Assembly (NCBI GenBank): GCA_030761205.1
Contig: JAULJL010000005.1
Coordinates: 11,619,501 to 11,683,500 of the forward strand
DNA from: Fremontodendron californicum
Lineage: Eukaryota; Streptophyta; Magnoliopsida; Malvales; Malvaceae
Length of the DNA stretch: 64,000 nt
Reading direction: 5' to 3'
This document shows positions 36,991 through 47,721 of the stretch, one piece after another; position 1 is the first letter of the stretch, and each line of letters begins with the position of its first letter. A model generated the notes under the pieces. The model did not search any database and was not told where the DNA came from. It worked only from the letters and a program-made list of their open reading frames with translations. A program made the translations under genes and the position numbers.

Positions 36991-39960
36991 AATTATTGAA
37001 AATTAACCTAAAGATTTTGAGAAGATGCGAATGCTTTTTGATGCAAATGCATATGTTGAATAAGATACGAAATGACTTAAACTGGTGCAAACGTCTTTAA
37101 TGCAAATGTAAATGACTTGGATTGATGCCCATGTTTCATGATGCAGATGCCCCTACTAATTGTGTTCATGTAACTGGTTTATGAATGGTGTAACTACAAT
37201 TACCACACATTAATGAAAATGCAATGATTCTAGAAATGATGTAATTGTTTGAGATGACACAAATACGAATTCCATGAAGAATGTAAATGTAAAGGTAAAA
37301 TACAGATGCTTATGGAATAATGCCAATGCAAATACCCATGAATGATGCAAATGCTTGCCGACACTGCGTAGATGCAAAAGCTCGATAAAGAGATGAGTGC
37401 TCATGAGTGATGCAAGTGCCCCCGGCTGTTTTTCTAGACTTTGGCTTAGCCTTTCAAATTCATTTTTCCTCTTCAAATCAGAGTATATCTTCAATTCATT
37501 TTGGCTATTCTCTTTGCCCCAACAATTTTCAAACTTTCATCAACAGAGATCTGAACCGGGTTCTATTTCTTCTTCTCATATCTGGAAGTCAAGACCTATC
37601 CTGGCAGTTCTACACCTTTGAGTTAGAAAAATCCTTGTCTCATGCCAACATCAAAATGGGTATTTCAAAAAAATCTCTTTATTTTTTTTCGCATTTTGAA
37701 AACTTCTGAACAAAAAATATTAACCCCATAATGTGCGATGTACAAATCTTTTGAAGACTGATGATCGTTGTTAGAAATTTCTCTAAGTATCAATCTGTTT
37801 TTTTTTCAACTGGGATTGGCAAGGCTTGGTATAACAAGATTCTGGCTTTTCCAGGAAAACTTCATGACAAAAATGTATATCCCTTCTAGGCTCACAAATG
37901 GAACAGTTTTATAAATCATGAATTCATTGAGAACCAAACAAATTCAACATTCTTTTAGTTTCCATATCAAGGCATTTTGTCAAGCATCAAGATTGGCTGG
38001 GATGTTTAAACCGAAAAGTTTAATCTTGGGAACAAAGTTTCAGTTTTTGAAGACAATCCTCCGAATGAGAGCTGACAATTTGGGGGGTTCAGGAATTCCT
38101 AGATGTTCCTCGATGACCACTCCTTTAATAAGATCTTTTCTTTTGGGGTATCTGCACTATCATCGATGGCATCGAAAATTCCCATTCTACTCTAGACCGC
38201 CCGTTTTTTTGGGTTTTCGCCCTAGAGTCCCATTCTTTTCAATTTTTCTCTTTTTTTTTACCATGTACTTGAGAATTCTAAATTCTTCCTTAGTGAAATG
38301 AGAATTTGATGAGATAGGATAAAATATGAGGAAAACCCTTCAAATTAAACATTCATGCTTGATCAAAATGGACTTTTAAAGCACGTAATGTAGGCCATGG
38401 TTCAGGGTTCAGAAAGAAAGGATAAATAGGCCCAAAATATGTGTTTGAGGGTAATCAGATCAAGGATCCTTTCTTGAAGAGGATTTTCTTTGAAGCATGT
38501 GTCTCTTCTTGGACATTTCTTTCTTTTTGATTTTGCTCTTTTTCTTCCTTGCTTTTGGCTTTCAATTTGCCATGTCTTTCACACACATTTTTTTATTGTG
38601 TTTTTTGTTTGTTTTTCTTGGCTTTCATTTCGTCATCTTTTCCTCTTCTTTTTTCTTTGACAGAGTGCGCCCGTATTTATTCGGGGCTCCATTTGCTTTG
38701 TGTCTGTCCCTGAGCTGTCACTCATTTCTCAATGATCTTTGAAAAGATCTTTCCTCGCATTTGCCCCCCAGTGTAGAGGGTAATCCTTGATCAGGGTTCA
38801 AAGAATTAAGAATTCTTTTGGCTCAAAAGGGGTGACTATGGATAATAATTTTTTTCTTGTGAAAGGGATATGAAAGATGGCCATTCATCATATCAAGCCC
38901 AAATATTCTCATTGAAAAGCAATCCTCAGGGGAAATAGATATTCAGAATTTCATTTTGCACTTTGGAATCATCCGAATTCTCATATGCATGATATCATGA
39001 TTTTTCTTTTTCTTTTTTTTTTCTTTTTTCTTTTGTTTTTTTCATCGCATGCCCCCAATGATTCATGCATTAGCCCATCCTTCTTCACTATGTATCCATC
39101 ATTTCCACATATGATGCCCCAATTTGATTATCCATGCGAATTTGTATCAACGAGGAACATGGCAAGTCTAGGTCTGTTTTGAAAAGGCTGAGTTTCCAAT
39201 CTGAGTTTTTTTGAAGAGATAAGGAAAATATGACCCAAAAACGGGTTTTCTCTGGGACAAGGGATAATCTAGTTTAATCATTGTGCCCCAGGATGTCAAT
39301 CATGAAGTGATGTTTGGGCAATTAGTGTTTTGTGGTTATTGGGAAAGGTCATGAATGGTTTTAGCACAATCTTGACACACACCAAATTATCAAAATCTAG
39401 ATTCTTGAAAGAATGTCTCATTTGTTTGATTTTCAAAGAATTCAAAAAATTTCAAAAAGTTCGTTCCTTTGTTCATAGCCTAGACTAGGATTTACATCCT
39501 TGCTTATTTTGCAATGACAATGCTTCTCTCTTTTCATTCATTTTTCCTTGAAGCATTAGGTCTTTCAAGTGTTATTGATTCAAGGTTTAGGTATAGAGAA
39601 GCCCAAAAAGGAGGGGAATGGTGTTGGGTCATTTCTAACACTGATCATCAATATTCTCAAGATTGTTCATTATTTCATGTGAAAACCACTTATTTATTGT
39701 GTACCACAAATTTTCTCAAAGTTTCATTTGTTTTTTTTTTTTTTTTTTTTATTTTTTTACAATTTCAAATTTATTGCTAAAATAAAATGAACACAAAATA
39801 TTAAAATTCAAAATTTATTTATTTCATGTAGATGTCATCATGAGACAAGAGCTTTCATCATCAAAGTGTATAGAAAAATATGCATCAGAATGCTCCTATT
39901 GACATGCTTTCAAAGATAACAAATCTTATCCTCAAAATTCTTCAAGAGGAAATCAATCTA
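36991..39960 (-). other. Non-coding internal region of the outer element
   Basis: About 3 kb without recognised coding sequence. 37010-37400 has degenerate GATGCAAATG-type repeats. 38290-39000 aligns with the 3' untranslated region of the inner Ogre. Poly-T runs occur near 38992-39040 and 39730-39750. Open frames on either strand look incidental. Confidence 0.6.
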
Positions 39961-39964
39961 TGGT

Positions 39965-40140
39965 AAAACAGATTTCCAATGTTCGATAAGCTCTGGAATC
40001 CAAATGCCATTGTGGACAAGACCCTCAATTCTTTCCTTCAGTTTTCTGCATTTTTAGTCGAATGCCCAATTGCCCCAATATGATACTCGCACTTGCTGTT
40101 GGGGTCATAGCTTTTAGCTGACGAAGAAAACTCTTCAAAG
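39965..40140 (-). pseudogene. Decayed Ogre gag fragment with a zinc-knuckle-like motif
   Basis: The minus-strand frame reads YDPNSKCEYHIGAIGHSTK, close to NTNCAYHAGIQGHSIEDC in the inner Ogre gag. After a 1-base frameshift (near 40040) it continues with KLKERIEGLVHNGIWIPEL, matching the region after the knuckle. This is the only coding remnant I found in the outer element and indicates descent by deletion from a gag-bearing Ogre. Confidence 0.6.
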
Positions 40141-40299
40141 CTAAGCCAATTTCTATTTCATCTTATTAATGTGTTTCATGATGAATGAGCTATGAATGTC
40201 ATGAGTGCAATTTGATGCATGTGAAGGATAAACAAAGTTATGTGTGGTCATATACAGTGGAAACATGTTGACCATGTATGTTATAAATGCAACACGATG

Positions 40300-40990
40300 C
40301 CAACATGATGCATTTAAAGAATAAGAAAAACCAATGCATGGATATATGCAATGAATGACCATGTATGTTCCAAATGCATTTCTCAATGAATGATAATATA
40401 CACTATGAATGCCACACAATGTCAATTATGATGCATGTGAAGAATAAATGATTGACACAGAGTATATACAAAGAAAGTCATGCTGGCCGTGTATGTCATG
40501 AATGCAACCTGATGCCAATATGACAAATTAATGCATGAGCATATCATGATGACTATGTATGCCATGAATGCACCCTGATGCTAACATGATGCATGTAAAG
40601 AAAGAATAAATTGATATATGAATAGATACAGAAAAATCATGCTGACTATGAATGCATGAATGCAACTTGATGCTACCATGATGCATATAGAGAAAGAATA
40701 AATTGATAATGGATATATACAGAAAAATCATGCTGACTATGAATGCATGAATGCAACTGGATGCCAACATGATGCATGTAAAGAAAGAATAAATTGATAT
40801 ATGGATATATACAGAAAAAATCATGCTGACTATGAATGCATGAATGCAACTTGATGCCAACATGATGCATGTAAAGAAAGAATAAATTGATACATAAGTA
40901 TATACAAATAATGACCATGCATGTCATAAACGTATCTTACAATGAATGACCATGCATGCTATGACTATAACATGATGTCAAAATGATACA
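40300..40990. repeat. Degenerate 91-94-bp tandem repeats in the outer element
   Basis: GCTGACTATGAATGCATGAA recurs at 40641, 40732 and 40825 with CAACATGATGCATGTAAAGA-type segments between, and weaker copies on both sides. The minus-strand frames here (40528-40863, 40673-40927) are by-products of the repeat. Confidence 0.8.
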
Positions 40991-41279
40991 TGCAAAAATA
41001 AATGAATTAACACAAAGGTATATACAAAGAAATCAATGATTACACGAAATTGGTGGGACCTAAATCTTGGTTATTCAAAAATCTCATTATGCAAGATTTG
41101 CCTCCAATTTTTTTTTTTTTTTTGGATAAACCAATCACATCATTTTCAAAAGAATTTCAGGGTGGATCTTACTATGGTACAATATGCAAATGTTCATGGG
41201 GCATTCACACATGCATGAAATGTGCAACATGCAAAAATGCTTGAATTTTTTTTTTTTTTTTTAAAAACAGCTAATGAAC

Positions 41280-41729
41280 ATCTGCCCTAGCAATATCTGC
41301 TTATTTAGGCATCACGATGCCATCGAGGCGGAGTATCACATTTATTACGGGCGATGTACGTACATCGTTGCCCGATCTACCACACTTATTCGGAGTGTAA
41401 AATAGGTAACAAAAAGTTTAGAAATGTCCCTCCATGTGTTCCTATTTTCGGTACATCTAACGGAAATTCGGGATGGCTTCGCCTAGGTTCACTATATGAG
41501 GGTGAATCGGTTCTAAGGCCCCGAATTGTTCCTCACTGTCGCCGGTGAAGGCTAGTAAGGCACCCCGATAAAAGCGGGTTCAATTCGTTAGAGTATATTT
41601 TTCTAAGCCCATACGGAGGATCATCACGAAGGCTTTAGGTACTTTATACTCCGAAAGTGTTTCACTAGCCCATACGGAGGATCATCACGAAGGCGTAGTT
41701 ACTTTACTCCCACTTAAAAGGACGGAACC
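41280..41729 (-). other. Leader of the outer element, interrupted by the Athila insertion
   Basis: Contains the same TACGGAGGATCATCACGAAG modules and CACTGTCGCCGGTGAAGGC segment as the inner Ogre leader. It stops at GAACC (41725-41729) and resumes at 55147 with GAACCCGGGTATAGG, which in the inner element is continuous at about 31586. Confidence 0.8.
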
Positions 41730-43709
41730 TGATGCACCCAAAAGAGTGTATCTTATTTAACCTTGCACTAAAAAGATAAATTGTAAGTATAGTAGTTAGC
41801 AAGGGTCGAGTCCTCAGGGATTGGGTTTTAGTTTATAAGTTAATAGTTTAAAACTTAAATTCAAGAACAATAAAAGAAAAGGGGTTTTTGAAGCCAGATT
41901 TAAACTAAAGTAAATAATAAGAATAAGATGAAAGGCGGTATAACCAGCCAATAATATATATACTAAATTAGGCGGTATAACCAGCCAATAAAAATAAAAC
42001 AAAGTTAATATACAAATTAGGCGGTATAACCAGCCAATAAAAATAAATATACTTTTAAAAATAAGCAAACTAGAAAAGTAAGAAAACAAGTAAGTAAGAA
42101 GAATCAAATATGAAAAATATGGTTAAGGTTTCATTCTCCACCACTAGACATCATTAAGAATCAATTTCAAATCTATCAATATCAATCAACTATCAAAGTT
42201 AACAACCGTAGATAACAACAAGCTCTGTTACCCCAATCTTTCCTTAGTTTGTCGTTAAATAGAACAAGCTCTCTATTTAATCTCTAACCATTAAACAACT
42301 TAGAATAAGCTCTCTAAATTCAATTTAATGGCAGCTTTATGATGAGAAAGATAGGTTGATCTAAGCAACAAACACATAAGCTCGGATTGTTCAACTTAGG
42401 TTATGTTCCACTTTGCAATTATTGAAAACTTGACCATAATCATTAATCACAAATTGCCACTTATGAATAGGAAATCAAGACAATTACACGGATCAAGACT
42501 CCTAAACTAGCAATAGATAACTATCAAGATCTATCTAGTTGTACACCTAAATAAATCAAGACAACATCATGAACAATTCTTGTAGAAGAACATAAGCAAC
42601 TTTGATAGAAAATTAATGATAGATAGAATCTGAAAATCAATCACAAAACATGTCTAGGGCTTTGAAATCAACCTTAACCAAATAGAAGTTTAGCCTAGCA
42701 TAGGCATTATAAACATAAAATTAAATAGAATCTAAGAAGAAAATAAAAGAAAGAAAGAAGAAGAAGAAGAATATTAATTATCCAACCTCTTGCTCTTTCT
42801 AAAGAAAAAGAAAACTAGAGAAAAGAAAGAAGAAGAAAACTTAGAGAATTTTGTTAAAATGGCTAATATCCTACCAATCTCCAATATGATCCCTTACAAT
42901 CATCCAAGGCCCTCTATTTATACACATTTTGGAGGGCTAAATGACAAGAGACAAGCTTTACAAATTTCAAAGGTAGGTATATGACGATTTTGATCAGCCA
43001 ACTTGATGGTCGATTTCGTCAATATTGGAGGCCTGATCTGATCACATGGTCTTCTAGAAAAAGGTTCCCCTATCAGTTACGGAACCATAGCCGTTGGAAT
43101 CAGCTCATTTGCTGATGTGGTTAAGCAGATATGGGCAAAATACGAAAACATGTCAGCACAGACGTCATTGCACATCAGCCACCTTGATGGTCGATTTCTT
43201 CAATATTGGAGGCCTGATCTGATCACATGGTCTTCTAGACAAAGGTTCCCCTATCAGTTACGGAACCATAGCCGTTGGAATCAGCTCATTTGCTGATGTG
43301 GATAAGAAGATATGGGCATAATACGAAAACATGTCAGCACAGACGTCATTGCACATCAGCCAACTTGATGGTCGATTTTGCTAGGGAAAACGACTCCGTT
43401 TTAAGAAGTGTAAAACATGAAAAAGATAGATATGCCTCTTAGCTTTGCATGGCTACAAATTTCAGCCTTATTGCTTCAATGAAACTCGAGATATAGCTGA
43501 TATGGCAAAAGGTATCGGAACTGAAACTGAACTGGATTTGCCCTTAATTCTAGTAATCTGAAATCACTCAAAGAAACTTGTGAAAAACACCAAAATACAT
43601 AAAAATATAAAAGATCATAAACACAATTAGACTAAACAATAATAACTCGTATTTGACACAAAACAATAATAAAACATAACTAAAAACTATATAATTATAC
43701 GAGTTATCA
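41730..43709 (-). repeat. 3' LTR of the Athila element, 1980 bp
   Basis: Begins TGATGCACCC, ends GAGTTATCA. It contains three GGCGGTATAACCAGCC hairpin-like repeats (41934, 41971, 42020) and a tandem duplication of about 180 bp (about 43000-43357) with TTGATGGTCGATTT at each boundary. Differences from the partner: near 42827, 43070, 43271 and 43512. Confidence 0.95.
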
Positions 43710-43726
43710 CACCCCCACACTTAGAT
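43710..43726 (-). promoter_or_regulatory. Athila polypurine tract
   Basis: On the minus strand TAAGTGTGGGGGTG abuts the 3' LTR. Near-copies at 45272-45288 and 44613-44630 (TAAGTGTGGGGGGAAAG type) could be additional or former tracts. Confidence 0.75.
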
Positions 43727-44522
43727 TGTTGCTAGTCCCTAGCAACGACTCAATAAAAATAAAATAAGAAAATCTAATCTAATCCATTTTCGTAGGAAAT
43801 CACGGTGGCACTTAGCATGTGACACAAGCCTTTAAACCCCTAGGTGTCCCTAGTGGACGAGTTTAGTCTCGTGAGGGTTTACTAGAACGATACCCACAAA
43901 CATTGAAAAACTAAAATATAAATAAACTGCATATACTAAAAATATTTACTCCTAATCCTTTCAATACAAATTAGAGACAATATTTGAACAAGTCTTATAA
44001 ACTAATCAATAGCTTAAAGAATTTCACAAAAAATCATGCTTGAATGTAAATTGTTTGAGTTAAGCCAATATTAGCATAACATATCTCAATCAAAATATTG
44101 CATGTTCAAATTTAATCTCAACTTCTCACATGGGATACCCTCATGATTTTCACTCTTTAAAGTAGTGGTGAAGTGTTTACACTCAATCAATCTCATGAAA
44201 ACAGTTCTACCATATTCTTGCTTGTCCACCTATTCTCCACTATTTAGATCATACAACTTCATGAATCAAGAGGTCTTTAATCAAGGTTGTAATGGGGCCA
44301 AGGGGTTTGTAATGTGGTTGAAGAACAAAAGGATAAAGATATCACAAAGGTTCCAAAGAGTTCATAAAGTTTAGAGACATAAAAAGATCATACAAAGAAA
44401 CTTCTCAAAACTCTTTACAAGTACATAGTCACCTAGGCCGGATATTCATGTTGGGCCTTTTCTTCATTCTAAACGACTTTGTAACATCTTTTTCTTTTTC
44501 CACAAATTCAAGAGATGATTCA

Positions 44523-44553
<31 letters not shown>

Positions 44554-45835
44554 TTTTTACATAGGAATGTATTTGCCAGTATTTCATTTCTTTTTCTCTT
44601 GACTTTTCTTTTCTTTCCCCCCCACACTTATTTCTTGTTTCTAATCCAAATTTTTAACTAAAAATATCCCTTGTCTTTGCAACTTGTCTCAAAACATGCT
44701 AATTCATCTTTGGAACAAAGGTAAAGATATAAGTATTTTTAGGTTAGGGACAAGTTATGGTTACCAAAGAGATAGCTTATTCAATGTAGGCTCAAATTGG
44801 TTCACTAAGGGTGTGTTCTCTTGGAACATCAATAAGGGATGGCTGTTTGGCTCTGGCTAAAAATCCTAATGCCTCTATCATATTCATGTTGTCACATGCA
44901 TCAATATAGTTTCAACAAGGTCTAAAGCAAGTTCTAGAGAATCATGTAATCATAAGAGCACTCAAGAAAGAAATTAGATTGATTTATATAATGCATCAAT
45001 CATTATAGGCTCAAAAACTCACAAGGATGATTATACAAGTCAGATTAAGTCTAAACATGCTTCTTTCTCAATCAACATATCATATTAACATTGGCTCATA
45101 AAAATTAGTATCAAGCTTAATTCTCATGAAAATCTTCTCACTAATAAATCTGTTTTAGACTTATGCAATTCATATCTCATCATAGTATTGAAAAGGAACT
45201 AAAACACACTAAAAATAATAATAAAGACTCATAAAAAAAAATAGTAGACAAAAATAAAAGAAATCCTAAATCTTTCCCCCCACACTTAATTCTTACATTG
45301 TCCTCAATGTAAGTCTATTAACCCAACTGAAAGAATCATGTGTAAGAGAAAAGAACTAATAACATAAGAATAGGAACAACTAAGACTCAAAACAAAACAA
45401 ACTCACGTAACCTAAATAATCCTAAAATACTAAACAAAAATTAACAAGTAAACATAAAAAGATTAAAGTCAAACTGACAAGGTATGTCTCAAGTCTCCCT
45501 TACTCAGACCTTGTTCAGAATGAATACTTCTAAATTGCTTAAAACACAACAAACTTTTTTTTTTTTTTTTTTGAAAAGAAGAAATCAAATTGACAAGGTA
45601 TGTCTCAAGTCTCCCTTACTCAGACCTTGTTCAGAATGAATACTTCTAAATGGCTTAAAACACAACAAACTTTTTTTTTTTTTTTAAATTATCAAAATAT
45701 GTCCCTTACCCCCTACTAAAATATGACATTGTCCCCAATGTCAAATTTTAAAGGTAGAATTTAGGAGATATTACCTGCAGAGGTTGCTAACCACTTATTA
45801 TAACTGAGACAAAACAAACAAAATGTTAGATAATG
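43727..45835 (-). other. Athila 3' non-coding region
   Basis: 2.1 kb without a convincing gene. It includes a (TA)n microsatellite (about 44522-44546) followed by poly-T, two extra PPT-like tracts, and a direct duplication of about 115 bp (about 45476-45590 and 45591-45685, starting TGACAAGGTATGTCTCAAGT) with poly-T tails. Confidence 0.7.
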
Positions 45836-46483
45836 TCACAAAGACAAAGTGCAATCCACTCCTTGCTCGTCCATATCTCTTTTTCTTTTTCCGAGCGTTT
45901 GCGAAACAACCGTAGCAGATAAACACTCATAAGCTTGGAGCTTTTTGAGTAAATCTTCAATGGTTGTAGCAGAAATTATGGTTCTCCTTGCCTCTGAAAA
46001 CATGAATCCATTTTCCACAGCATTATCTAAATATGAAAGCAAATTACTAAAATAACCATTAATATTAAGCAAACCAATGGGTTTCTTATTTGTGACCAAA
46101 GATGACCAAGAAGCCACGCAAGCTATTTCTTCCAATGTACCCAGACCTCCTGGTAAAGCAATGAATGCATCGGCAGAATGGTACATGATTGTTATCCGTT
46201 CAGGGACACTCCAGACTTGTATTTCCTTACCCACGGTAGGTCCACAAAAACTTGTGAATAGTTTTGGCACGATTCCTAGAACTGGACTTCCTTCGGCGTG
46301 TGCTGCTGTAGCGACTGCTCCCATTAAACCCGTACTACCGCCTCCATAAATCAAGTGGATCTTTTGTTGGGCAAGTATTACTCCAACTCTTATGGCTTCA
46401 TCAGCGAATATGTTATTTTTCCCTGGATAAGCACCTCCAAAGACACAAATTTTTTTAATGCGCTGGGATGAAGTACTTTCCAT
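45836..46483 (-). CDS. LOG-like cytokinin riboside 5'-monophosphate phosphoribohydrolase
   Basis: 215 codons from ATG at 46483, a typical LOG length. LOG enzymes hydrolyse cytokinin riboside monophosphates to the active free base plus ribose 5-phosphate, in cytosol and nucleus. Visible signatures: ICVFGGAYPG near the N-terminus; YGGGSTGLMG (residues 46-55); Arg96 in VPERITIM and PGGLGTLEE (111-119), which carry the catalytic Arg and Glu of the family; then KPIGLLNINGYF. The C-terminus has GKRKRD, a possible nuclear signal absent from the core fold. The frame extends upstream to 46672, but a splice acceptor (TTCTCTTTCAG ending 46504) and an A-run lie just before ATG46483, favouring this start. 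It lies between the NABP-like ORF and the element's 3' region, on the element's sense strand and inside its LTRs, so it travels with the element. It is diverged from canonical plant LOGs. Activity is inferred from the motifs. Confidence 0.9.
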   Translation of the reverse strand: MESTSSQRIKKICVFGGAYPGKNNIFADEAIRVGVILAQQKIHLIYGGGSTGLMGAVATAAHAEGSPVLGIVPKLFTSFCGPTVGKEIQVWSVPERITIMYHSADAFIALPGGLGTLEEIACVASWSSLVTNKKPIGLLNINGYFSNLLSYLDNAVENGFMFSEARRTIISATTIEDLLKKLQAYECLSATVVSQTLGKRKRDMDEQGVDCTLSL

Positions 46484-46515
46484 TTTTTTTTTTTTTCGAG
46501 TGCCTGAAAGAGAAT
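46484..46515 (-). promoter_or_regulatory. Splice acceptor upstream of the LOG-like ORF
   Basis: The minus strand reads CATTCTCTTTCAG|GC, with AG at 46505-46504, about 21 bases before the ATG. A spliced subgenomic mRNA would place LOG first. The donor was not identified. Confidence 0.5.
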
Positions 46516-46847
46516 GAGTACATGGTGTAATATATAGAGGACTGAGTAGTGAATCAGACAAGAGTAATAATGTCGCCGAAAGTGTATCTGACCTGTCAGA
46601 AGAAAATGTTAACCTAACAAAAGATTTTTGCGTGATTTCAGGAAGAAAATCAAAAAGAGAAGAAAAAATCAACCGTAAAAGACAAAAAAAAAAAACGAGA
46701 ATAATTACACAAATCGAACAACACGTAAATTAAAACAAAATAAAGTTATTGCAAATCAAACCAAAAGCTGAGAAGTCATTTATTGTAGTTGTGATTGTGG
46801 CTCACATCTTCCTCTGGTTTTACGTCCAGAAACGGCTTAAACGCCTT

Positions 46848-47384
46848 CTATGAGTCGAGGATATGCTTCCCATCCAGTTTTCTTACAAGCTGGCAAACAG
46901 GGTCTTTTAACATCAGATTCCCAAGATGTTGCCATTCCCTTTGGAATTGCGGCCATAAATCAAGAATTTCTCTTTGTACGTCTCCACTAGGATGCGTCTC
47001 AAGAGAAAGTTGGATATTACCCAAATTCTCCTTACTCAGTCCATCCTTAATGAATTCAATTTTATCATCTCGATTAGAGGACGGAATCCCAATAGAACGA
47101 CATTTACCGTTACACGTCCATCGTGCACATTTGTGGCAATTTGAACTCATGCGCTTTGCTCGTCGCTTCTTTGCAAAAGTGCTTCTACCTGTACCTGGTA
47201 AATGCAAAACAGGAAGATATTCATCTTCACGTACCTTGGCTTCAATTATCCAACGTATGTCGTCAGGAATCCCTTTGTGCATAAGCATTCTTAATCTTTC
47301 AAGTCGAACTTGGTAAAGCTTCAGTAAAATATTTCGAGGAAAAGGAGGAAATCGTTTCTGCAATCTTGTGAGAATATCATCCAT
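46848..47384 (-). CDS. Cysteine-rich basic protein resembling carlavirus nucleic-acid-binding proteins
   Basis: 178 codons from ATG at 47384. The N-terminal 55 residues look helical (RNILLKLYQVRLERLRML). Then LPGTGRSTFAKKRRAKR (62-78), a basic nuclear/nucleic-acid-binding stretch, runs into CHKCARWTCNGKC (83-95), a C-x2-C-x4-C-x3-C putative zinc site. GIPSSN and IEFIKDG follow. The order Gly-Arg-Ser, basic block, four Cys, Gly-Ile, Phe-Ile-x-x-Gly is that of the small nucleic-acid-binding proteins (Viral_NABP family) encoded near the 3' end of carlavirus genomes, which act in the nucleus and in some viruses suppress RNA silencing. The Cys spacing differs and the tail (residues 120-178) is extra. 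A longer frame reaches 47576, but a strong acceptor (T-run then CAG, ending 47386) sits right before ATG47384, so this start is chosen. An unrelated zinc-binding protein is the alternative; homology is by eye. Confidence 0.65.
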   Translation of the reverse strand: MDDILTRLQKRFPPFPRNILLKLYQVRLERLRMLMHKGIPDDIRWIIEAKVREDEYLPVLHLPGTGRSTFAKKRRAKRMSSNCHKCARWTCNGKCRSIGIPSSNRDDKIEFIKDGLSKENLGNIQLSLETHPSGDVQREILDLWPQFQREWQHLGNLMLKDPVCQLVRKLDGKHILDS

Positions 47385-47410
47385 CCTGAAAAAAAAAATG
47401 AAAAAAATGA
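47385..47410 (-). promoter_or_regulatory. Splice acceptor upstream of the NABP-like ORF
   Basis: The minus strand has CATTTTTTTTTTCAG|G immediately before ATGGATGAT. A long pyrimidine tract plus CAG two bases from the start codon is what a spliced subgenomic message would need. Confidence 0.55.
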
Positions 47411-47654
47411 AAGAGAAATTGGAAGAGAAATTTATATACAATATCAGTTTTGTGGGTAGCTGATGGAACCGATTTAAATAATCACGGAGTACCGTTATCC
47501 GCCATTTAACCGGGGTTAAAAAAAATAAATTAAAAATTATATTTACATCTTGTAAGAGAAAAGAACTATTAAACAAAAGAAAAGAAAAACAATAAAGGAT
47601 AGAATGATGGAGAGTAAGGAATATGCAAATCTGATATAATAGATGCTCTCCATC

Positions 47655-47690
47655 CTTTTGGGTTGCCTCCCAAGAAGCGCTTGGTTTATT
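47655..47690 (-). other. Conserved Athila post-pol hairpin
   Basis: The minus strand AAGCGCTTCTTGGGAGGCAA continues into CCCAAAAGG; TTGGG and CCCAA can pair around GAGGCAA. I recall a TTGGGAGGCAACCCAA motif recurring after the pol gene in Athila-type elements. Its role is unknown. Confidence 0.5.
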
Positions 47691-47721
47691 GTCCTCAGCC
47701 TAACTTAGACCCATGCCATTA

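Noticed and set aside
40528..40927. Repetitive minus-strand frames rich in Ser/Ile/His/Phe
   Set aside because: Products of the degenerate 91-94-bp repeats in non-coding DNA.
43727..45835. Envelope-like ORF expected in Athila
   Set aside because: No frame with signal peptide and transmembrane segments of suitable length was found between pol and the 3' LTR.
45836..46483. LOG-like ORF as an ordinary host gene that the element landed beside
   Set aside because: It lies wholly inside the Athila LTRs with a single outer TSD, without introns, and in the element's sense orientation; ordinary plant LOG genes have several introns.
45836..46672. Longer 278-codon start for the LOG-like ORF
   Set aside because: The extra 63 residues are upstream of a splice acceptor and unlike any LOG N-terminus; ATG at 46483 gives the family length.
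46795..47316. 173-codon plus-strand frame
   Set aside because: Shadow of the NABP-like ORF on the other strand.
46848..47576. Longer 242-codon start for the NABP-like ORF
   Set aside because: The extra residues are hydrophobic translation of a T-rich intron-like tract ending in CAG; ATG at 47384 is preferred.
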